From Bacteroidales bacterium (GTDB lineage Bacteria > Bacteroidota > Bacteroidia > Bacteroidales > P3): a stretch of DNA of 42,651 nt. This document shows, piece by piece, positions 40,054 through 42,651 of this stretch. The translations under genes and the position numbers were made by a program. Each line of letters begins with the position of its first letter. The first letter of the stretch is position 1. Location: positions 1 through 42,651 of the forward strand of contig JAGBOF010000015.1 of the NCBI GenBank assembly GCA_017633985.1, written 5' to 3'. The notes under the pieces are model-generated. The model was not told where the DNA came from and made no database searches. It saw nothing but the letters and a program-made list of their open reading frames with translations.

Positions 40054-41751
40054 TCAGAAAGTAATTTTGGAATGAACCCTTGCTCCGACTTTAACTCTTA
40101 ATTTAGAATCCGAGCGGAATTTTACTTTGACTTTGTCTTGAGAACGCGATGTATTGAATTTGACAAACAATATTATTTTTTCGGCTTGTCTCAAACGTTC
40201 GTATTGAACCGAAGAAATATTTACTTCGGTCTTCTGTTTATGCGGTATTAACTGATTCTTTGCATCCGTTAGAATATTGCCGTTATCATCTACTTCGGCA
40301 CCTTCGGCAATTATAGGTTTGCTTAACAACTGGCTTCTTACACCGTAAGCATCCATTGTGTATATATCCACCGTCATTTCGGCAGGGAAAGTATTTTCAA
40401 GGTAAAGTTTCAGAGCTGCGGAATCTATATAATCACCCACTCCGTCTTCGTCTTGAAGGAAATCAAGTGTACCGGTTTCTTTTTCCGATGTAAAATCGGT
40501 AACGGAACATATTATAGGAACTCTTACGTCACCGTGTATATCCAGATATTTGCCATTCGGTCGGATAAAGCCCTTTTGCATACCGTCTCCGAAGATGGAT
40601 TTGATACTGTAAAGAAACTCACTCGGCAAAATTGTTATTGCCCTTTCGTTTACATCGTAAGGAGACAATGCCGTTACTTTAGGAGTTATAACCCCGTTCT
40701 TGTCTATGCTTGCTCTGGCAATTGTATCCGTAATTTTGTCTTCAAACAAGGATTGTTCGAAACCGTTGTAAGTTCTTGTTCTCAATCCTTCAAGTTTAAG
40801 ATACAGATTGATACCCGTATAGTTCGTAAGTGTCAATTGCATGGTTGTACCTTCCACATCCAGAGTGTTACTTCTTACAGTACTGTCTGAGAAGTAATCA
40901 ATATTCAGAACTTCGTCATCGATAGGAATTGTAGGGTTTCCGATAAGTCCCCATGCCAAATCAATATTCAATTCCCTGCCGTTAATTTTGAAATACAAAT
41001 CATAGTTACCTTCCTTTACCTGTTGACCAGCAGTTCTGACTACTATTTCGTAACTGAATGTCAAGGTAGATTTATTGGCTTCGGCTGCAGCAAGTTTCAA
41101 TTTGCGTTTTGCAAGATCGACCGTGTTTACTTTTTCTCCTGGAGTAACTTTAATTGTTTCGGAAAGAGGTTGTCCGTCTTCACCGACAATGCTCGGACTC
41201 TTTAAAATAAAATCCAATTCATACGGAACGGAAGATTTGGTTTCAAAAACCAATGCTCCCGAAGACAATAAGACACTGTCAAGGATTCGGTCCTGTTCTT
41301 CATCACTGGTTTGGTCATACTTATTAAATTCGGAAATTGTCGCCTCAAAACTTTCGCCGGATAATTCTATATCATTCGTAAAAGTTGTTTCATAGAATCC
41401 TATAATAGGAATGGTTAAAGGACTTTTAGGCTCATAAACTTCGAAATTAACGTCTTTATTGAAGTAATCGTTCACGAAATCACTTCCGTTTAAAGCCGTA
41501 TCAATCACAAACTTTAATAAAAGCGTTGAATCCGGACGGTTGTATTCGACTTCAATACTTCCTGTAGTGTCCATAATCTGATCAAACAAATCCCTCGCGG
41601 TGAAATCCATGGTAAGCAGATTAGCTTCTAATTGAGGATTTATTGTTGTATCCGTGAGTTTGTCAAATTTAAAGTCTTCTTCATTGAAACAAGCGCTGAA
41701 CAAAAGCACGGAAGCAAAAATCAGCACATAAAAAATTCTTCTTGGTTGCAT
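40054..41751 (-). CDS. Large lipoprotein of unknown function
   Basis: A 565-residue exported protein. The N-terminus MQPRRIFYVLIFASVLLFSAC is a lipoprotein signal (lipobox FSAC, Cys21), followed by an acidic stretch (FNEEDFKFDKL), consistent with surface-exposed lipoproteins in Bacteroidota. The rest is beta-rich with no recognised enzymatic motif; duplicated-looking strands such as LLLKFVIDTALNGS and YDLYFKINGRELNI suggest beta-sandwich domains. It shares an operon with the DUF5723 barrel, so the two may form an envelope pair. A clear promoter (41791-41823) precedes it. The fold is not identified. Confidence 0.75.
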   Translation of the reverse strand: MQPRRIFYVLIFASVLLFSACFNEEDFKFDKLTDTTINPQLEANLLTMDFTARDLFDQIMDTTGSIEVEYNRPDSTLLLKFVIDTALNGSDFVNDYFNKDVNFEVYEPKSPLTIPIIGFYETTFTNDIELSGESFEATISEFNKYDQTSDEEQDRILDSVLLSSGALVFETKSSVPYELDFILKSPSIVGEDGQPLSETIKVTPGEKVNTVDLAKRKLKLAAAEANKSTLTFSYEIVVRTAGQQVKEGNYDLYFKINGRELNIDLAWGLIGNPTIPIDDEVLNIDYFSDSTVRSNTLDVEGTTMQLTLTNYTGINLYLKLEGLRTRTYNGFEQSLFEDKITDTIARASIDKNGVITPKVTALSPYDVNERAITILPSEFLYSIKSIFGDGMQKGFIRPNGKYLDIHGDVRVPIICSVTDFTSEKETGTLDFLQDEDGVGDYIDSAALKLYLENTFPAEMTVDIYTMDAYGVRSQLLSKPIIAEGAEVDDNGNILTDAKNQLIPHKQKTEVNISSVQYERLRQAEKIILFVKFNTSRSQDKVKVKFRSDSKLRVKVGARVHSKITF

Positions 41752-41790
41752 AGAATTAACATTTTAATATTAATAAATATTTTAACACTG

Positions 41791-41823
41791 CAAAGATACA
41801 GTATTTTTCTTTAAAACCGCAAA
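41791..41823 (-). promoter_or_regulatory. Promoter of the lipoprotein-DUF5723 operon
   Basis: On the minus strand TTTG (41820-41823) precedes TATCTTTG (41791-41798) by 21 nt; about 40 bp from the start codon. Confidence 0.7.
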
Positions 41824-41976
41824 TTTTTTATATCTTTTTTTGCTATAATTTAAAATCTGTGTATAAATATTATAGAAATAACTAATGGACAAATATTACA
41901 CTTTTTTGCATGTGCTTCTTAAAAATCTTTGAAAAGATAATATTTTTAATTAATTATAGCCTTTTGAGTCTTTCAC

Positions 41977-42236
41977 TTTGTCCATTAAGTCACCTGTTTA
42001 GCCTCTTTTTTGTCAATTAAGCATAAAATCTCTCTTTGTTGCGGTTTTGTTTCAGTAAAAAGCGATGCTGAATCATTCATATGCGACAACACTTTCACAA
42101 ACAATGTTGATACGGTCATAATCTCATACACCGCTTAACTTCTGACATCATCTCAACCGCCTATTTTGTCTATAAAAACATTAAACTACATTCATAATTA
42201 ATTACAGTCGTTTCAGGTTCCTATTTTGTCCATTAA
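41977..42236. repeat. Repeated TTTTGTCCATTAAG-like motifs
   Basis: Copies: TTTGTCCATTAAGT (41977), TTTTTGTCAATTAAGC (42007), CTATTTTGTC (42161) and CTATTTTGTCCATTAAGC (42221); an inverted relative, AATGGACAAATATT, begins near 41885. Irregular spacing. Between the lipoprotein promoter and the tRNA-Ile terminator (41824-42285) there is no credible gene. Confidence 0.55.
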
Positions 42237-42285
42237 GCTACAAGCTTTATATCTTTACAAAAGAATAAACATAATCAATATAAAA

Positions 42286-42321
42286 CAAAAAGAGCATGCA
42301 ATCTAAAAAAGATGCATGCTC
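42286..42321 (-). terminator. Terminator immediately after tRNA-Ile
   Basis: On the minus strand GAGCATGCA (42321-42313) pairs with TGCATGCTC (42300-42292) across a 12-nt loop, followed by TTTTTG and more T. It lies 28 nt past the tRNA 3' end, so the 16S-tRNA-Ile transcript should stop here. Confidence 0.85.
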
Positions 42322-42349
42322 CTAATATAACGCTATTTAATAATTTTGT

Positions 42350-42422
42350 AGTCGCGGGCAGACTTGAACTGCCGACCCCTACATTATCAGTGTAGTGCTC
42401 TAACCAACTGAGCTACGCGACT
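42350..42422 (-). tRNA. tRNA-Ile (GAT anticodon)
   Basis: A 73-nt cloverleaf on the minus strand: acceptor AGTCGCG/CGCGACT, D arm GCTC...GAGC, anticodon stem CTACA/TGTAG with loop CTGATAA (anticodon GAT), and T arm GGCAG TTCAAGT CTGCC. CCA is not encoded. This tRNA is typical of the spacer after 16S rRNA. Confidence 0.95.
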
Positions 42423-42642
42423 ATGTTTTTTATATAAAAAACGGAAAAATATAAATTACAAAGTAACACCAACACATCTTCTTCTCTCCACTCACTCAAC
42501 TCATCTTACTCTTCTCTCTTTATCTCTTACCAAAACCTTCCCAAGTAGCGTGCAATTCTGCACATATCTTCTCTTTTCTTCTTTACATCCTTATCACACC
42601 TTCTTATCTCCCTCCCCCTCTATTCTTCTTTTCTCTATCTCT
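42423..42642 (-). other. 16S-tRNA spacer (purine-rich on the transcribed strand)
   Basis: About 220 bp between the presumed 16S 3' end and tRNA-Ile. From about 42475 it is almost pure C/T on the plus strand, that is, G/A-rich in the transcript, unlike the rest of the window. A short dyad (TGCAATTCTGCA) lies near 42561. Confidence 0.6.
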
Positions 42643-42651
42643 AGAAAGGAG
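42643..42651 (-). rRNA. 3' tip of a 16S rRNA gene (window edge)
   Basis: The last bases, read on the minus strand, are CTCCTTTCT, matching the 3' end of 16S rRNA including most of the anti-Shine-Dalgarno site. Only nine bases are visible, but the tRNA-Ile(GAT) 220 bp downstream supports the call. Confidence 0.7.

Noticed and set aside
41824-42343. Hidden tRNA-Ala or start of 23S rRNA after tRNA-Ile
   Set aside because: No cloverleaf with a TGC anticodon and no rRNA-like sequence was found; the space is too short and AT-rich.

Overview
The window looks like a chromosomal segment of an anaerobic member of the Bacteroidota (Bacteroidales-like). Evidence: AT-rich DNA; a type IX secretion (T9SS) sorting tail at the left edge; a DUF5723-type envelope protein; repeated Bacteroidota promoter boxes (TAnnTTTG, sometimes with an upstream TTTG at 18-21 nt); few Shine-Dalgarno-like sequences; and a trimeric [FeFe]-hydrogenase operon. 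No transposase, integrase, phage gene or CRISPR array was seen.

Layout. 1-7.8 kb: tail of a T9SS-secreted protein, a PIN toxin-antitoxin pair, riboflavin synthase, an RND pump with its TolC partner (no membrane-fusion protein alongside), a flavoprotein and a small lipoprotein. 7.8-13.7 kb: an AAA/DUF4143 ATPase flanked on both sides by 32-bp tandem arrays, a membrane acyltransferase, a folded inverted-repeat element, then an SDR / flavodoxin / twin hexapeptide-acetyltransferase operon. 13.7-19.7 kb: a tight six-gene minus-strand operon encoding a TPR-retropepsin-TonB protein, a TerB-like protein, a four-helix coiled-coil membrane protein, a VWA-like lipoprotein, a small membrane protein and a membrane-tethered J-domain protein. 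This is the best candidate for an undescribed envelope system. 19.8-24.9 kb: cupin, CsaA, tRNA-Lys, a MATE-M23 fusion and a hydrolase. 25.1-28.8 kb: a second PIN toxin-antitoxin pair, two small genes (zinc ribbon and helix-turn-helix) resembling remnants of a mobile replication module, a polyprenol-phosphate glycosyltransferase and a thioredoxin-like protein. 29-33.6 kb: an M16 peptidase and a Cu/Zn-type permease. 33.8-38.3 kb: the hydrogenase operon (small Cys-less subunit, HydB, HydA, HydC). 38.6-41.8 kb: DUF5723 protein and a lipoprotein. Right edge: tRNA-Ile(GAT) followed by a strong terminator, and what appears to be the last few bases of a 16S rRNA gene.

The most striking structural signal is a dispersed repeat family. 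Six loci (near 1.66, 6.5, 22.5, 26.0, 32.2 and 38.5 kb) carry short GC-containing cores (ACGGCGT, ACGCCGT, CACGCAG, CACGCTG, ATCGCAG, CAGGCTG and close relatives) spaced exactly 21 bp apart by A/T-rich spacers. Four loci are intergenic. Two lie in frame inside coding sequences, where each unit adds seven residues. All calls rest on reading the sequence and on family knowledge; no database search was run.
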